This document shows positions 9,268-17,843 of a stretch of DNA of 64,000 bases, piece after piece. A model generated the notes under the pieces. It did not search any database and had not been told where the DNA came from. It worked only from the letters and a program-made list of their open reading frames with translations. Both the position numbers and the translations under genes were made by a program. The DNA is taken from NCBI GenBank assembly GCA_963753105.1, contig CAVWBD010000002.1, positions 372,001 to 436,000 on the forward strand, written 5' to 3'. Origin of the DNA: SZUA-36 sp963753105. Its GTDB lineage: Bacteria; Pseudomonadota; Gammaproteobacteria; Xanthomonadales; SZUA-36. Numbering within the stretch: position 1 is the stretch's first letter; each line of letters begins with the position of its first letter.

Positions 9268-10223
9268 AAGCCTTCAAGCAACTCGTCGTCACCGCCTTCC
9301 TTGACACCCTCGAACAGCGGTGTCGACAGGTAGCGTTCACCGGTATCCGGCAACATGGCCAGGATGGTTGAACCAGCCTCGGCGCCCCGCGCGACTTTCA
9401 GTGCCGCGGCAAAGGTTCCACCCGATGAAATACCGCAGAATATGCCCTCCTCCGTTGCCAGCGCCCTGGCTGTGGCGATCGCCTCGTCATCGGTCACGGG
9501 AACAATTTCATCGATATATTGACGATCCAGAACACCCGGGATCAAGTCTGGCGTCCAGCCCTGGATCTTGTGCGGTGCCCAGTCATCACCACTAAGCATG
9601 GCCGCACCTGCGGGCTCGGTTGCTATGACCTGGATATCCGGTCGTGCCGTCTTGAGAATTTCGCTGGTACCAGTGATCGTGCCGCCAGTACCCCAGCCTG
9701 ACACGTAATAATCCAGCCTGCGGCCGGCAAAGTCGCGGATAATCTCCGGTCCGGTCGTATTGCGGTGGTATTCAGGATTGGCCGGGTTATCGAATTGTTC
9801 GGTCATGAACCAGCCATGCTTTTCTGCCAGCGCTTTTGTCACCCGTAGCATACCCGTTGCACGCTCCGCTGCCGGCGTGAGCACCACGCGTGCACCCAGC
9901 GCACGCATCAGCTTGCGACGCTCGATGGAAAATGACTCAGCCATCACAGCCACGAATGGATAGCCCTTGACCGCACAAACCATGGCCAGGGCAATACCGG
10001 TATTGCCGGAGGTCGCCTCAACCACGGTCTGGCCCGGTTTCAAGGTACCCCTGCGCTCTGCATCCTCGATAATGCCGATGGCCAGGCGGTCCTTGACCGA
10101 CGCCATCGGGTTAAATGCTTCCACCTTGACGTACATATCAACACCCTCAGGCGCCAGTTTGTTGATCCGCACTACCGGGGTGTTGCCGATGGTTTCCACG
10201 ATGTTGTTATAGATCACATTCAA
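9264..10223 (-). CDS. cysK: Cysteine synthase A
   Basis: PLP-dependent O-acetylserine sulfhydrylase that makes cysteine from O-acetylserine and sulfide. The PLP lysine lies in NPMASVKDR (about residue 42). TSGNTGIALA is the substrate loop, SGWGTGGTITGTSE is the phosphate-binding loop, and GISSGGTFAAALKVA is the C-terminal cofactor contact. The 319-residue length is usual. The C-terminus (DDELLEGL) ends in a TAG that belongs to a REP element. The flanks on both sides are unusually rich in palindromes. Confidence 0.95.
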   Translation of the reverse strand: MNVIYNNIVETIGNTPVVRINKLAPEGVDMYVKVEAFNPMASVKDRLAIGIIEDAERRGTLKPGQTVVEATSGNTGIALAMVCAVKGYPFVAVMAESFSIERRKLMRALGARVVLTPAAERATGMLRVTKALAEKHGWFMTEQFDNPANPEYHRNTTGPEIIRDFAGRRLDYYVSGWGTGGTITGTSEILKTARPDIQVIATEPAGAAMLSGDDWAPHKIQGWTPDLIPGVLDRQYIDEIVPVTDDEAIATARALATEEGIFCGISSGGTFAAALKVARGAEAGSTILAMLPDTGERYLSTPLFEGVKEGGDDELLEGL

Positions 10224-10339
10224 TTCCTTTTTTCAAACGGTTACCGTTGAATATAGGACATATTGCCAAGACACGCAGGTGAGATCACAGTCAAGAGCAA
10301 AACACCCTGCTTCGTAGAACGCTGATATCAGCAGGGTAT

Positions 10340-10450
10340 CCCCTTGGCTGTGCCGGGTATTCCTTCCCGGGACACGCCGTGGACCCATCCCTGGGGGCTC
10401 GGTCGCGACTCCCTGTCGCTCACGGTCCCGGCTAAGGAACACGCCGGTAC
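10340..10450. repeat. Composite imperfect-palindrome repeat upstream of cysK
   Basis: The segment contains GGGACACGCC and, later, GGAACACGCC flanking an imperfect dyad that includes ACCCATCCCTGGGGGCTC and CGCGACTCCCTGTCGC. From general knowledge this layout resembles dispersed repeats common in marine gammaproteobacterial genomes, but the family name is not known to me. It explains the short open frame on the minus strand, which I do not regard as a gene. Confidence 0.5.
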
Positions 10451-10504
10451 AGCTCGAAATACTCCACTGCAGGCCTTGAGAACAATCGCAAAGATCGTTT
10501 CATT

Positions 10505-10708
10505 ACAGCCCGGTGGTTTACCGGTATGGGCGACATTAAGCGCCGCACCGAATCCTGAGAATCGTTAGCGGAGAAATGTGCAGGATGCACATTTCAGGCC
10601 GACCAGGACAGGAGGTCCTGTGAGGCCGGCCGCGCAAACGATTCAAAGGAGAGGGTAGCCCGAAGGGCTGCGGGGCCAGGAGCCCATACCGGTAAACCAC
10701 CGGGCTGT
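10505..10708. repeat. Long inverted repeat with nested hairpins
   Basis: A perfect 26-base inverted repeat occupies 10505-10530 (beginning ACAGCCCGGTGGTTTACC) and 10683-10708. Inside its 152-base loop are further palindromes: AAATGTGCA-GGA-TGCACATTT near 10577, GGACAGGAGGTCCTG near 10606, and AGCCC-GAA-GGGCT near 10660. No coding frame is credible. It could be a decayed mobile element, a cruciform, or a structured RNA; nothing decides between these. Confidence 0.7.
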
Positions 10709-10720
10709 GTGCAAAGCAGA

Positions 10721-10745
10721 ATTGCCCGCAAGCGGGCTCCTACAA
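10721..10745 (-). repeat. REP element downstream of ubiI
   Basis: On the minus strand this reads TTGTAGGAGCCCGCTTGCGG, a GTAG head plus a GCCCGC/GCGGGC palindrome. It sits about 12 bases past the ubiI-like stop codon and belongs to the same GTAG-GAG family seen elsewhere in the first 40.7 kb. Confidence 0.65.
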
Positions 10746-10756
10746 TGAGCGGGATT

Positions 10757-11989
10757 CTAACGTCTGAGCAGATCGTTCAGGGTAGAGCCTCTCGCGAGTG
10801 CAGGCGCGTTGCTGCCCGTACCTGCTGCGCGTTGCAAAAACTGGTCTTTCAAGAACCAGCTGCGTTTAACCAGCGCCAGGCCGGCTCGTCTCAAGGGTGA
10901 CAATCCTTCGATGGCGAACAGGCTGCGTATGGCGTGCATGCCGAATGCCATGGTCTCGGATTCCGAACGACGCCAGCGGTCATAATCACGCAACACGTTG
11001 CCAGCCCCGATATCACCACCGGCGAGACGTACACGGACCAGTTTCTCGGCGAGTGCTGCCACGTCGGCAAAACCCAGGTTGACACCCTGGCCCGCCAGGG
11101 GGTGCACCACGTGGGCCGCATCACCCACCAATACGACCCGTCGTGCGACATAGGACTCGCTCAAGCGCATGCTCAATGGAAAAATCGCCCGTGGACCACA
11201 TGATTCAACATCACCAAGCCAACCGCTGCTGGCAGTATTCAGCTCAGCCATAAATGCCGCGTTATCCAATGCCATCAACTGTTGTGCTTCAATTGATGGC
11301 CGGGTCCAGACAATGGATGATCTGCCGTCCGCCAACGGCAGGAACGCCAGCGGACCACCAGGTAAAAACCGCTGCCAGGCCACCCCCGGATTGGCCTGCT
11401 GTTTGCCGACTACCGCGACCAGGCCATGCTGGTTGTAACTGAAGTGTTGCTGGCCGATACCCATGGCCCTGCGCACACCGGAAGCGGCGCCGTCGGCACC
11501 GACCACCAGCCCGGCATCAAGGGTCGTGCCGCTTTGCAGCACCACGCGGTTCCGCTCGCCGGTAAATTCGACGGACTGCAGCTGGTCGGGACAGAACACA
11601 TCGACCAGTCCGCCGCCACTGACCACCTGCCATAACGACCATTGCAACAAGTCGTTCTCGACAATGGTGCCGAGGCGTTCCAGGTTGAACGCCGGTGCAT
11701 CGAATAACAATGGTTCCGCTTCGACCCCGTCCTCGACCTGCATACGCCGGTAGGCCCGGTGACGCTGGGCGCTGATCAACTTCCACACACCGGCCTGCTC
11801 CAGTATCGCTGCGGAACCGGGCGAGATCGCCGACACCCGCAGCCCAACGTCTTCGTTTTCGTCAAATGGACTTGGTGCGGCCACCTCGACCAAAGCCACG
11901 GAAAAACCACAACGTGACAGCAGGCTGGCCAGCGACGAGCCGACCATGCCGGCGCCGATAATGGCAATTTCATAGCTGGCCTTGTTCAT
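10757..11989 (-). CDS. ubiI: UbiI/VisC-family FAD hydroxylase, ubiquinone synthesis
   Basis: FAD-dependent monooxygenase of the UbiH/UbiI/Coq6 family, expected to hydroxylate the quinone ring (C5) in ubiquinone synthesis. It has the Rossmann motif IAIIGAGMVGSSLASLLSR (residues 8-26), the family motif GLRVSAISPGS, the NAD(P)H/FAD motif VVGADGAASGVRRAMG, and VLVGDAAHVVHPLAGQGVNLGF for FAD binding. At 410 residues it is near normal length. Its ATG overlaps the ubiH stop as ATGA. The name rests on position in a ubiI-ubiH-pepP-ygfB block matching E. coli; by sequence alone UbiF/UbiM relatives are possible. Confidence 0.85.
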   Translation of the reverse strand: MNKASYEIAIIGAGMVGSSLASLLSRCGFSVALVEVAAPSPFDENEDVGLRVSAISPGSAAILEQAGVWKLISAQRHRAYRRMQVEDGVEAEPLLFDAPAFNLERLGTIVENDLLQWSLWQVVSGGGLVDVFCPDQLQSVEFTGERNRVVLQSGTTLDAGLVVGADGAASGVRRAMGIGQQHFSYNQHGLVAVVGKQQANPGVAWQRFLPGGPLAFLPLADGRSSIVWTRPSIEAQQLMALDNAAFMAELNTASSGWLGDVESCGPRAIFPLSMRLSESYVARRVVLVGDAAHVVHPLAGQGVNLGFADVAALAEKLVRVRLAGGDIGAGNVLRDYDRWRRSESETMAFGMHAIRSLFAIEGLSPLRRAGLALVKRSWFLKDQFLQRAAGTGSNAPALARGSTLNDLLRR

Positions 11990-13222
11990 GGCTGTCTCAA
12001 TGGCTCACCCAGTGCCAGGCGGGGTATACGGCCACGGTAGCCCATCGCCTGGATGGCCGACTTGCGTCTCAAGGTGGGTGAAAGGGCATGCGCAACAAGC
12101 GCGCCCGTGCGCAAACCCGCAGCCAGTGGCGAGGGGTGTGAGAAAAGCCGTGTCATGCCATCGGAAGTTGCGATGGTGCCACGCTGGTCCGGCCGCCGCC
12201 AGCGGCTGTAGCGGTAGAGTAATTCGCTGTTGCCGGGATCATCCCCATGGTCATCCGCCAGCACCTCGGCCAGTGTCGCGGCATCACGCAGCGCCAGGTT
12301 GAAACCCTGCGCACCGATGGGGTGTATCGCATGCGCCGCGTTACCCAGGATCACCAGCCGTTCACGCACATCTTCTCTTGCCCGTGCCAGCTTCAGGGGA
12401 TAGGCAGAGCGTTTGCCTACCTGGGTAAATACGCCCAGCGCAGTGTTGCCAAAGCGTTGCCGGGCCCGGGCGAGAAATGTCTCGTCGTCCAGTTCCAGCA
12501 GTGCCTGGGCCTGCCCGGTAGCCACTGTCCAGACCAGCCCGCAACGCGGACCGGTGTGCGGCAATACAGCGAACGGACCAGTTGGGGTCAGGCACTCAAA
12601 GGCCCGGCCTTCGTGTGCGATTTCGGGCGTGATATTGCAGATCACTGCTGTTTGTTGGTAATCGCGGTATTCGGTCGGAATTTTCAAGTGATTGCGGATA
12701 AAGGAGTTGGCGCCATCGGCAGCAACCAGCAGACGTGCCTGCAGCTCCTCAACACCATTTTCGGACTCGAGCCGCACGGTCGTCACCCCATCACCGATCT
12801 CCAGGTCCACGACCCGCGCCGGTGCGATGAGCTCGATATTGCCTGTTTGCTCAAGCCGCTTTTGTACCGCGACACCAAAGCGCCGGGCCTCCACCACGTG
12901 GCCAAACTCACCGAGACCCATCTCTGCCGGGTCCAGCACCACGCGACCGGGGCGGTCCAGTTCGTTGATGTAAATTTTGCGTATGGGTGTTGCGTCATTG
13001 GCCAGCGAATCCCACAGGCCGATCGCCGCGAGAATCCGGCAGGTACTGTGGCTCAAGGCCAGGGTACGGTCGTCATAACTGGGTTGCTCAGCCGCCTTGT
13101 AAGCGATCGCCTCGATGATCCGGATGTCATAACCCAGCGGCGCCAGTGCAACTGCCAGGCTGGCCCCGGCCAGCCCGCCGCCAACAATGGCAATATCACA
13201 GGTATGCGGCGTTACGCGTCAT
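11986..13222 (-). CDS. ubiH: UbiH FAD hydroxylase, start frameshifted
   Basis: 2-Octaprenyl-6-methoxyphenol hydroxylase family. The open frame runs back from the stop to 13218 and encodes the FAD Rossmann motif IAIVGGGLAGASLAVALAPL at about 13191-13132, then DDRTLALSHST, LVAADGANSFIRNHL and LGNAAHAIHPIGAQGFNLAL. No ATG, GTG or TTG lies upstream of the Rossmann segment in that frame. An ATG overlapping the pepP stop as ATGA (13222-13220) opens the frame MTRNAAYL and then meets TGA. A two-base loss or one-base gain near 13198 would join the two frames. A later TTG (13056) would cut off the FAD fold and is not credible. The gene overlaps ubiI by ATGA. Confidence 0.85.
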
Positions 13223-14526
13223 GACGCCATCAACGCCTCGATCTCATCAATGGTCTTGCAGATACCCGTGGTTAGAACGTCGGCTTCATCCCTGGTCACG
13301 GCCACGTTGTCCTCGATACGGATTCCCATACCATGCCAGGTTTCATCCACCGCCGTGGCGCCGGGCGGGATATATATGCCCGGCTCAACGGTCAGCACCA
13401 TGCCGCGCTCCAATACACGCGAATGGCCGTCCACTTCGTACTCACCCACATCGTGCACATCCAGGCCCAGCCAATGACCGGTGTTGTGCACGTAATAATC
13501 CTTGAAATGCTCTTCCTCGAGCGCCTCGTCAAGACTGGTTTTGATTATCCCCAGTTCGATCATGCCCTCGGTCGCAACCCTGACCGCCGTCTCGTGCACG
13601 TGTTCCCAGGCGTTGCCCTCGCGCACCTCGTCGATGGCCTTCAACTGTGCCGTCAGCACGATCTCGTACAGGTCTTTCTGCACGGAACTGAATTTCCCGT
13701 TGATGGGGAAAGTGCGCGTGATATCCGATGCGTAACCGTCGTACTCGGCGCCCGCGTCGATCAACAGCAGTTCACCGTCGTTGAGCGGGTCGCGGTTGCT
13801 GATGTAATGCAGCACGCAGGCGTTGGCGCCACCGCCTACGATGGGCACGTAGGAGGCCTCGCACTGCTTGCTGATAAATGTATGCAGCAACTCGGCATGG
13901 ATTTCCGCCTCGTTCATACCCGGCTTGCAGACCTGCATGGCACGCCGGTGGGCGGCTTCGGCAACACGCGCCGATTTGCGCATAGCGGTAATTTCGGTGC
14001 GGCTTTTGAACAGGCGCATTTCGTGCAGGCTGTGATTCAGCGCGATGATTTCATCGGGCGCTGAAAATTTCTTGCGTGCCTTGGCCCGGAAATCATTCAG
14101 CCAACCGATCAGCAACTGGTCAAAATCCGGGTCCTTGCCAAGATCGTAATAAACTCTTTCGCTGCCATGCAGCAAATCCGGCAAACGTTGTTTCATTTCA
14201 GCGATCGGGAAAGCCTCGTCAAAGCCATATTGCGCGACCGCGCCCTCGGTGCCGGCCCGCTCACCATCCCACATTTCCCGGTGCTTGTCCCTTTCACGAC
14301 AAAACAGTATCGAGTGGCCGCCCTTTTCCTGTGGTATCAGCACCAACATCGCCTCGGGCTCGGAAAACCCGGTCAGGTACAGGAAGTCACTGTCCTGGCG
14401 ATAGGGGTAAGCGGCGTCCTTGTTGCGGATTTTCTCAGTGGCAGAACGGACGATGATGACGGAATCCGCGCCCACGATTTCCATGAGATGCAGCCGGCGC
14501 TTCGCGTATTCTTTTTGTTTAATCAT
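13219..14526 (-). CDS. pepP: Xaa-Pro aminopeptidase PepP
   Basis: Metalloaminopeptidase that removes N-terminal residues before proline. It is 435 residues long from the ATG at 14526, which gives MIKQKEYAKRR; an upstream in-frame start would overlap ygfB by 32 bases and is less like the family. The N-terminal domain has YPYRQDSDFLYLTGFSEPEA. The pita-bread catalytic domain shows the five metal ligands: two Asp in LLIDAGAEYDGYASDITRTF, His in HNTGHWLGLDVHDVG, Glu in TVEPGIYIPP and Glu in GIRIEDNVAV. It is the second gene of the ygfB-pepP-ubiH-ubiI operon. Confidence 0.95.
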   Translation of the reverse strand: MIKQKEYAKRRLHLMEIVGADSVIIVRSATEKIRNKDAAYPYRQDSDFLYLTGFSEPEAMLVLIPQEKGGHSILFCRERDKHREMWDGERAGTEGAVAQYGFDEAFPIAEMKQRLPDLLHGSERVYYDLGKDPDFDQLLIGWLNDFRAKARKKFSAPDEIIALNHSLHEMRLFKSRTEITAMRKSARVAEAAHRRAMQVCKPGMNEAEIHAELLHTFISKQCEASYVPIVGGGANACVLHYISNRDPLNDGELLLIDAGAEYDGYASDITRTFPINGKFSSVQKDLYEIVLTAQLKAIDEVREGNAWEHVHETAVRVATEGMIELGIIKTSLDEALEEEHFKDYYVHNTGHWLGLDVHDVGEYEVDGHSRVLERGMVLTVEPGIYIPPGATAVDETWHGMGIRIEDNVAVTRDEADVLTTGICKTIDEIEALMAS

Positions 14527-14551
14527 GGTTTTCCAGTTTGATTGAGAACGT

Positions 14552-15112
14552 CTAGTGGATCTGGTCCTGTGCATCCGGGCCACGCATATCTTCCCTGATC
14601 ATCAGCACCACGACCCGCAGGTATTCCACGATCTCCACAAATGCAGTTTCCTCTTCTTCAGTCTCGTTGATATCTGCCACCACGGCCTTTGAAATCTGTT
14701 GCAGGTCGCGCAGTGCCTCAGCGGCGTCATCCGACAGGGCTTGCACGACATCCTCACCACTGCTGCCAAGACCGGCCAGGAAACCGTTGCACCACGACGC
14801 CAGCGCCATGGTGCGTTCTTCCAGTAACTCGTCGTCCGCGGGCAGCCACAGGGCCAGGCCCATGTCCTCATCCGCCAGTTGTTCGCGGCTGGCCGTGAGT
14901 AGTTCTTCCAGCGCCAAGCAGAATGTGCTGCCTGGTTTATTGACCAGTTCGAGCATATCCAACAGCCCGAGAAATGAATCCAGGCGGGCATCGGGCATCC
15001 TGCACAACAAGCCACAGGCCACGCCGTGGCATTCTGCCAACTCAGGCGCCTCGAGGCTGCCCTGGCTCAAAGCCAGGCTGCGTTCAAAATCCGGTAAAGG
15101 GGCACAACTCAT
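14552..15112 (-). CDS. ygfB: YgfB/UPF0149 family protein
   Basis: Small cytoplasmic, all-helical protein of about 186 residues from the ATG at 15112 (MSCAPLPDFE). Family traits are visible: ECHGVACGLLC near residue 33, then ASWCNGFLAGLG and the acidic end DINETEEEETAFVEIVEYLRV. The biochemical role is unsettled; a YgfB relative modulates beta-lactam resistance in Pseudomonas aeruginosa. It leads the pepP-ubiH-ubiI operon, with a gap of about 25 bases to pepP, as in E. coli. Confidence 0.88.
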   Translation of the reverse strand: MSCAPLPDFERSLALSQGSLEAPELAECHGVACGLLCRMPDARLDSFLGLLDMLELVNKPGSTFCLALEELLTASREQLADEDMGLALWLPADDELLEERTMALASWCNGFLAGLGSSGEDVVQALSDDAAEALRDLQQISKAVVADINETEEEETAFVEIVEYLRVVVLMIREDMRGPDAQDQIH

Positions 15113-15215
15113 GGTGGTTTCTTCCAACATCCCTGGAACAGGACAGCGATGTTAGCAGTTGGATACCCCGCTTCAAAGCGGCAACAATTCCGACGCGCCA
15201 TCTGCACATTGCTGA

Positions 15216-15244
15216 TTGACCCAAATTACTCGCCAAATTATAGT
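15216..15244 (+). promoter_or_regulatory. Predicted sigma70 promoter of the zapA transcript
   Basis: TTGACC (15216-15221), a 17-base spacer, and TATAGT (15239-15244) form a strong sigma70-type promoter. Initiation about seven bases downstream would fall at or next to the A of the ATG at 15251, which would make a leaderless message. No Shine-Dalgarno sequence is seen before that ATG. Confidence 0.6.
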
Positions 15245-15250
15245 GTTGTC

Positions 15251-15472
15251 ATGGATTCCTTAGAACAGACAGATAAAGATCTGCAACGGCTTGAAAAGCA
15301 GCTGCGGACACTTCTCACCCAGATCCAGAAACTCCGCGAGGAAAATCACTCTCTGCACGTCCGCCAGGAAGCATTGGTCACCGAACGCGCCTCACTGGTT
15401 GCAAAGAATGATGAAGCGCGCACCAAGGTTGAAGCCATGATCAACCGCCTCAAGGGTCTGGAACAGGTCTGA
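15251..15472 (+). CDS. TIGR02449/ZapB-like coiled-coil protein
   Basis: A 73-residue protein that is almost entirely coiled coil (heptads from DLQRLEKQLRTLLTQIQKL onward), matching the TIGR02449 family found just upstream of zapA in many Gammaproteobacteria. It may act with ZapA at the division ring, by analogy to ZapB; that is inference. I chose the ATG at 15251 (MDSLEQTDKD) because longer in-frame starts would overlap the promoter. Its stop is 10 bases before zapA. Confidence 0.8.
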   Translation: MDSLEQTDKDLQRLEKQLRTLLTQIQKLREENHSLHVRQEALVTERASLVAKNDEARTKVEAMINRLKGLEQV

Positions 15473-15482
15473 ACGAATCACG

Positions 15483-15791
15483 ATGAACGATAGCAACGCC
15501 GAACCCATCACGGTTGCCATACTCGATCGCGAATACCAGTTCACCTGCCAACCCGAAGAACGCAAGGAGCTGATAGAAGCTGCCCACTTCCTGGATGAGC
15601 GCATGCGTGCGGTCCGGGGCGCCGGCAGGTTGATGGCACTGGAACGGATCGCGGTGATGACGGCGCTGAACCTGTCCGACGAATTACTCAAGTCGCAAAA
15701 GAACGAACAAACCCGCAAGGAGAAAGTCGACTCCCGTATCCACATGCTCGTCACCGAGCTCGATGATGCGCTGGACGAGCAATTGGGCTAG
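15483..15791 (+). CDS. zapA: Cell division protein ZapA
   Basis: FtsZ-associated protein that bundles protofilaments at the division ring. It is 102 residues, with an N-terminal globular part (PITVAILDREYQFTCQPEER, then LIEAAHFLDERMRAVR), LERIAVMTALNLSDELL, and a C-terminal coiled coil. It follows the TIGR02449 gene by 10 bases and is followed directly by the 6S RNA gene, the arrangement found in E. coli. Confidence 0.93.
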   Translation: MNDSNAEPITVAILDREYQFTCQPEERKELIEAAHFLDERMRAVRGAGRLMALERIAVMTALNLSDELLKSQKNEQTRKEKVDSRIHMLVTELDDALDEQLG

Positions 15792-15794
15792 AAT
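15789..15794 (+). promoter_or_regulatory. Predicted -10 box of the 6S RNA gene
   Basis: TAGAAT overlaps the zapA stop codon (TAG at 15789-15791) and lies seven bases before the inferred 6S RNA 5' end. No good -35 box is seen. Confidence 0.45.
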
Positions 15795-15800
15795 AAAGTT

Positions 15801-15986
15801 GCCCTCTGTGGTGTTTGCCAGTAGGCCAGATAAAAACCTTGTCCCTAATTTGCAACTTAGGGGTGGCATATCTGAACGCTGTTGTGCATGTTCGCCCACA
15901 CGCGAAAAGCCTGAAGCCCAGGAAGCCGCCCCACTTGAACCTCCGGTTCAGGGTCATCGGCCTGCAGCGGCATCCACGGAGGGTTT
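15801..15986 (+). ncRNA. ssrS: 6S RNA
   Basis: Regulatory RNA that mimics an open promoter and holds sigma70 RNA polymerase in stationary phase. The 5' segment GCCCTCTGTGG pairs with CCACGGAGGG at the 3' end, closing the terminal stem. The 3' half contains CACTTGAACC-CCGGTTCA, then GGCCTGCAGCGGCATCC, close to the E. coli CACCTTGAACCAAGGGTTCA and GCCTGCGGCGGCATC. The length of about 185 nt is typical. Position between zapA and the 5-formyl-THF cyclo-ligase gene is the conserved one. Exact ends are estimated. Confidence 0.92.
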
Positions 15987-16057
15987 TCTATTTCCTGCCC
16001 CGGTTCTGACACCGCACTTATCCCTGACCTGACACGAGGGCACCGCCCGCAACAACG

Positions 16058-16657
16058 ATGACCAGCAGCCAGGATGATTTCAAAACCAGCCTGCGGCGCG
16101 AGTTACGTAACAAACGCCTTGAACTGCCTGTATCTGTGCGCTCCGGGCATGACCGGGCCATCCGCCGGCACCTGCTGCAGTTGATCAAAACCCGCGCTGC
16201 CCACTCGATCGCCGCCTTTTGGCCGTTTAACGGCGAACCGGATATCACACCGCTATTTGAGCCGTTGATGGAAGCGGGTTGTGAGCTGGCCCTACCGGTG
16301 GTCTCGGGCAGCGACGATCACCACATGCAATTTCACGCCTGGCGGCAGGACCTCGAGCTGGTCGCAAACCGTTACGGTATTCCGGAGCCACGGGGAACTG
16401 CCGTTGTCGCGTTAAAGGACGTTGATCTGCTGATCATGCCGCTGGTCGGCTATGACCGCCAGGGCAACCGCCTGGGGATGGGCGGCGGTTATTACGACCG
16501 TCACCTGGAATCACTGCGTGAATCCCCAACACCGTTGCGTGTTGGTGTCGCATACAGCCTGCAGAAAATTGACACGCTGGAAAACAATATGTGGGATATC
16601 CCGCTACACGGTATTGTAAATGAGCACGGATGGTATACATTTGTCCAGGGCTCATAA
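16058..16657 (+). CDS. fau: 5-Formyltetrahydrofolate cyclo-ligase
   Basis: ATP-dependent enzyme that converts 5-formyl-THF to 5,10-methenyl-THF. It is 199 residues. The N-terminal basic helix RRELRNKRLELP and the signature LIMPLVGYDRQGNRLGMGGG followed by YYDRHLE (residues about 126-153) identify the family. It follows 6S RNA, as ygfA does in E. coli, and 6S RNA and this message are likely co-transcribed. Confidence 0.95.
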   Translation: MTSSQDDFKTSLRRELRNKRLELPVSVRSGHDRAIRRHLLQLIKTRAAHSIAAFWPFNGEPDITPLFEPLMEAGCELALPVVSGSDDHHMQFHAWRQDLELVANRYGIPEPRGTAVVALKDVDLLIMPLVGYDRQGNRLGMGGGYYDRHLESLRESPTPLRVGVAYSLQKIDTLENNMWDIPLHGIVNEHGWYTFVQGS

Positions 16658-16685
16658 ACACAAGTAACAGATTCAGGAGACATCA

Positions 16686-17153
16686 ATGAAGCACTGGCTG
16701 GTTAAAAGCGAACCGGACGTTTTCAGCATCGACGATTTGGCGGCATGTCCTGAGCAGACACGCTGGTGGAAGCACGTACGCAATTACCAGGCGCGCAATT
16801 TCATGCGTGACGATATGCGGATTGGCGACAAGGTGTTCTTTTATCACTCCAATACCGACATACCGGCCATCGTCGGCGTGGCCAAGATCGTCTCCGAAGC
16901 CTACCCGGACCCGGACGCATTTGATCCAAAGGCAAGGTATTTCGACCCGAAGAGCGATCCGGAGAATCCACGCTGGTTCCTGGTAGATATCCGCCTGGTC
17001 AGCAAGCTTGACCGGCCCATTTCATTGAAGTCCATCAAGGAACACACGGAAACACTTGGCGACTTGCCCCTGATCCGCAAGGGCAACCGCCTGTCGGTGA
17101 TGCCCCTCGCTCCCGAACAGTGGGATTACATTATGTCGTTGAAAGCAGCATGA
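16686..17153 (+). CDS. EVE domain protein
   Basis: A 155-residue single-domain EVE protein: KHWLVKSEPDVFSIDDL, WWKHVRNYQARNFMRDDMR, GDKVFFYHSN and the C-terminal EQWDYIMSL. EVE is a PUA-like fold that binds modified bases in DNA or RNA; the bacterial protein's target is not known. A Shine-Dalgarno-like AGGAG lies 6 bases upstream. Its TGA overlaps the rpiA ATG as ATGA, so the two are translationally coupled. An SRA-type modified-base reader occurs separately at 27.5 kb. Confidence 0.92.
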   Translation: MKHWLVKSEPDVFSIDDLAACPEQTRWWKHVRNYQARNFMRDDMRIGDKVFFYHSNTDIPAIVGVAKIVSEAYPDPDAFDPKARYFDPKSDPENPRWFLVDIRLVSKLDRPISLKSIKEHTETLGDLPLIRKGNRLSVMPLAPEQWDYIMSLKAA

Positions 17154-17803
17154 ACCAGGACGAACTGAAACGCCTTGTCGGCGAAGCCGCACTGGAATAC
17201 GTCACACCGGACAGCATTATCGGTGTCGGCACGGGAAGCACCGTCAACTGCTTCATCGAGGCACTGATCAACAGCGGTATCCGTATAGAGGCGGCGGTGT
17301 CCAGCTCGGAAGCCACCACGCGCCTGTTACAGGCCGGCGGTATCGAGGTCGTGGACCTGAACCACACCGGTGGCCTGGATATCTACATCGACGGCGCCGA
17401 TGAATTCGACGCACACCGGCGTCTTATCAAGGGCGGCGGTGGTGCGCTCACAAGGGAAAAAATCGTCGCGGCCGCGAGCCGGACCTTTGTCTGCATCGCC
17501 GATGCCAGCAAGCAGGTCGATGTGCTCGGTGCGTTCCCCTTACCCATCGAGGTCATCCCCCTGGCCCGCAGCCTGGTCGCGCGCAAGCTGGTTGCACTGG
17601 GTGGTCAGCCGGAATGGCGTGACGGATTTGTGACCGACAACGGCAACTGGATCCTGGATGTGCACAACATGGACCTCGTTGACCCGGTCGGCATGGAGAA
17701 AACCATCAACGACCTGGCCGGCGTGGTGACCTGCGGCTTGTTTGCCATGCGCCCGGCCGACGTGGTGCTGGTCGCCACCGAGGGCGGCATCCGAAAATTT
17801 TAG
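17150..17803 (+). CDS. rpiA: Ribose-5-phosphate isomerase A
   Basis: Pentose phosphate enzyme interconverting ribose 5-phosphate and ribulose 5-phosphate. It is 217 residues from the ATG at 17150. Family motifs are IIGVGTGSTVNCFIEAL (substrate phosphate loop), IDGADEFDAHRRLIKGGGG with the catalytic region, LTREKIVA, and the end LVATEGGIRKF. The start overlaps the EVE stop. It is complete. Confidence 0.96.
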   Translation: MNQDELKRLVGEAALEYVTPDSIIGVGTGSTVNCFIEALINSGIRIEAAVSSSEATTRLLQAGGIEVVDLNHTGGLDIYIDGADEFDAHRRLIKGGGGALTREKIVAAASRTFVCIADASKQVDVLGAFPLPIEVIPLARSLVARKLVALGGQPEWRDGFVTDNGNWILDVHNMDLVDPVGMEKTINDLAGVVTCGLFAMRPADVVLVATEGGIRKF

Positions 17804-17843
17804 ACCGGTCTGACTGAACGACAACCTGGGCAGTAAAGACGGC

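Noticed and set aside
10233..10442. Minus-strand open frame upstream of cysK
   Set aside because: It lies across the composite repeat, has no ribosome binding site, and similar spurious frames arise from such repeats.
12247..13224. A 325-residue plus-strand frame opposite ubiH
   Set aside because: It is the shadow of ubiH; the minus strand has the FAD motifs and operon overlaps.
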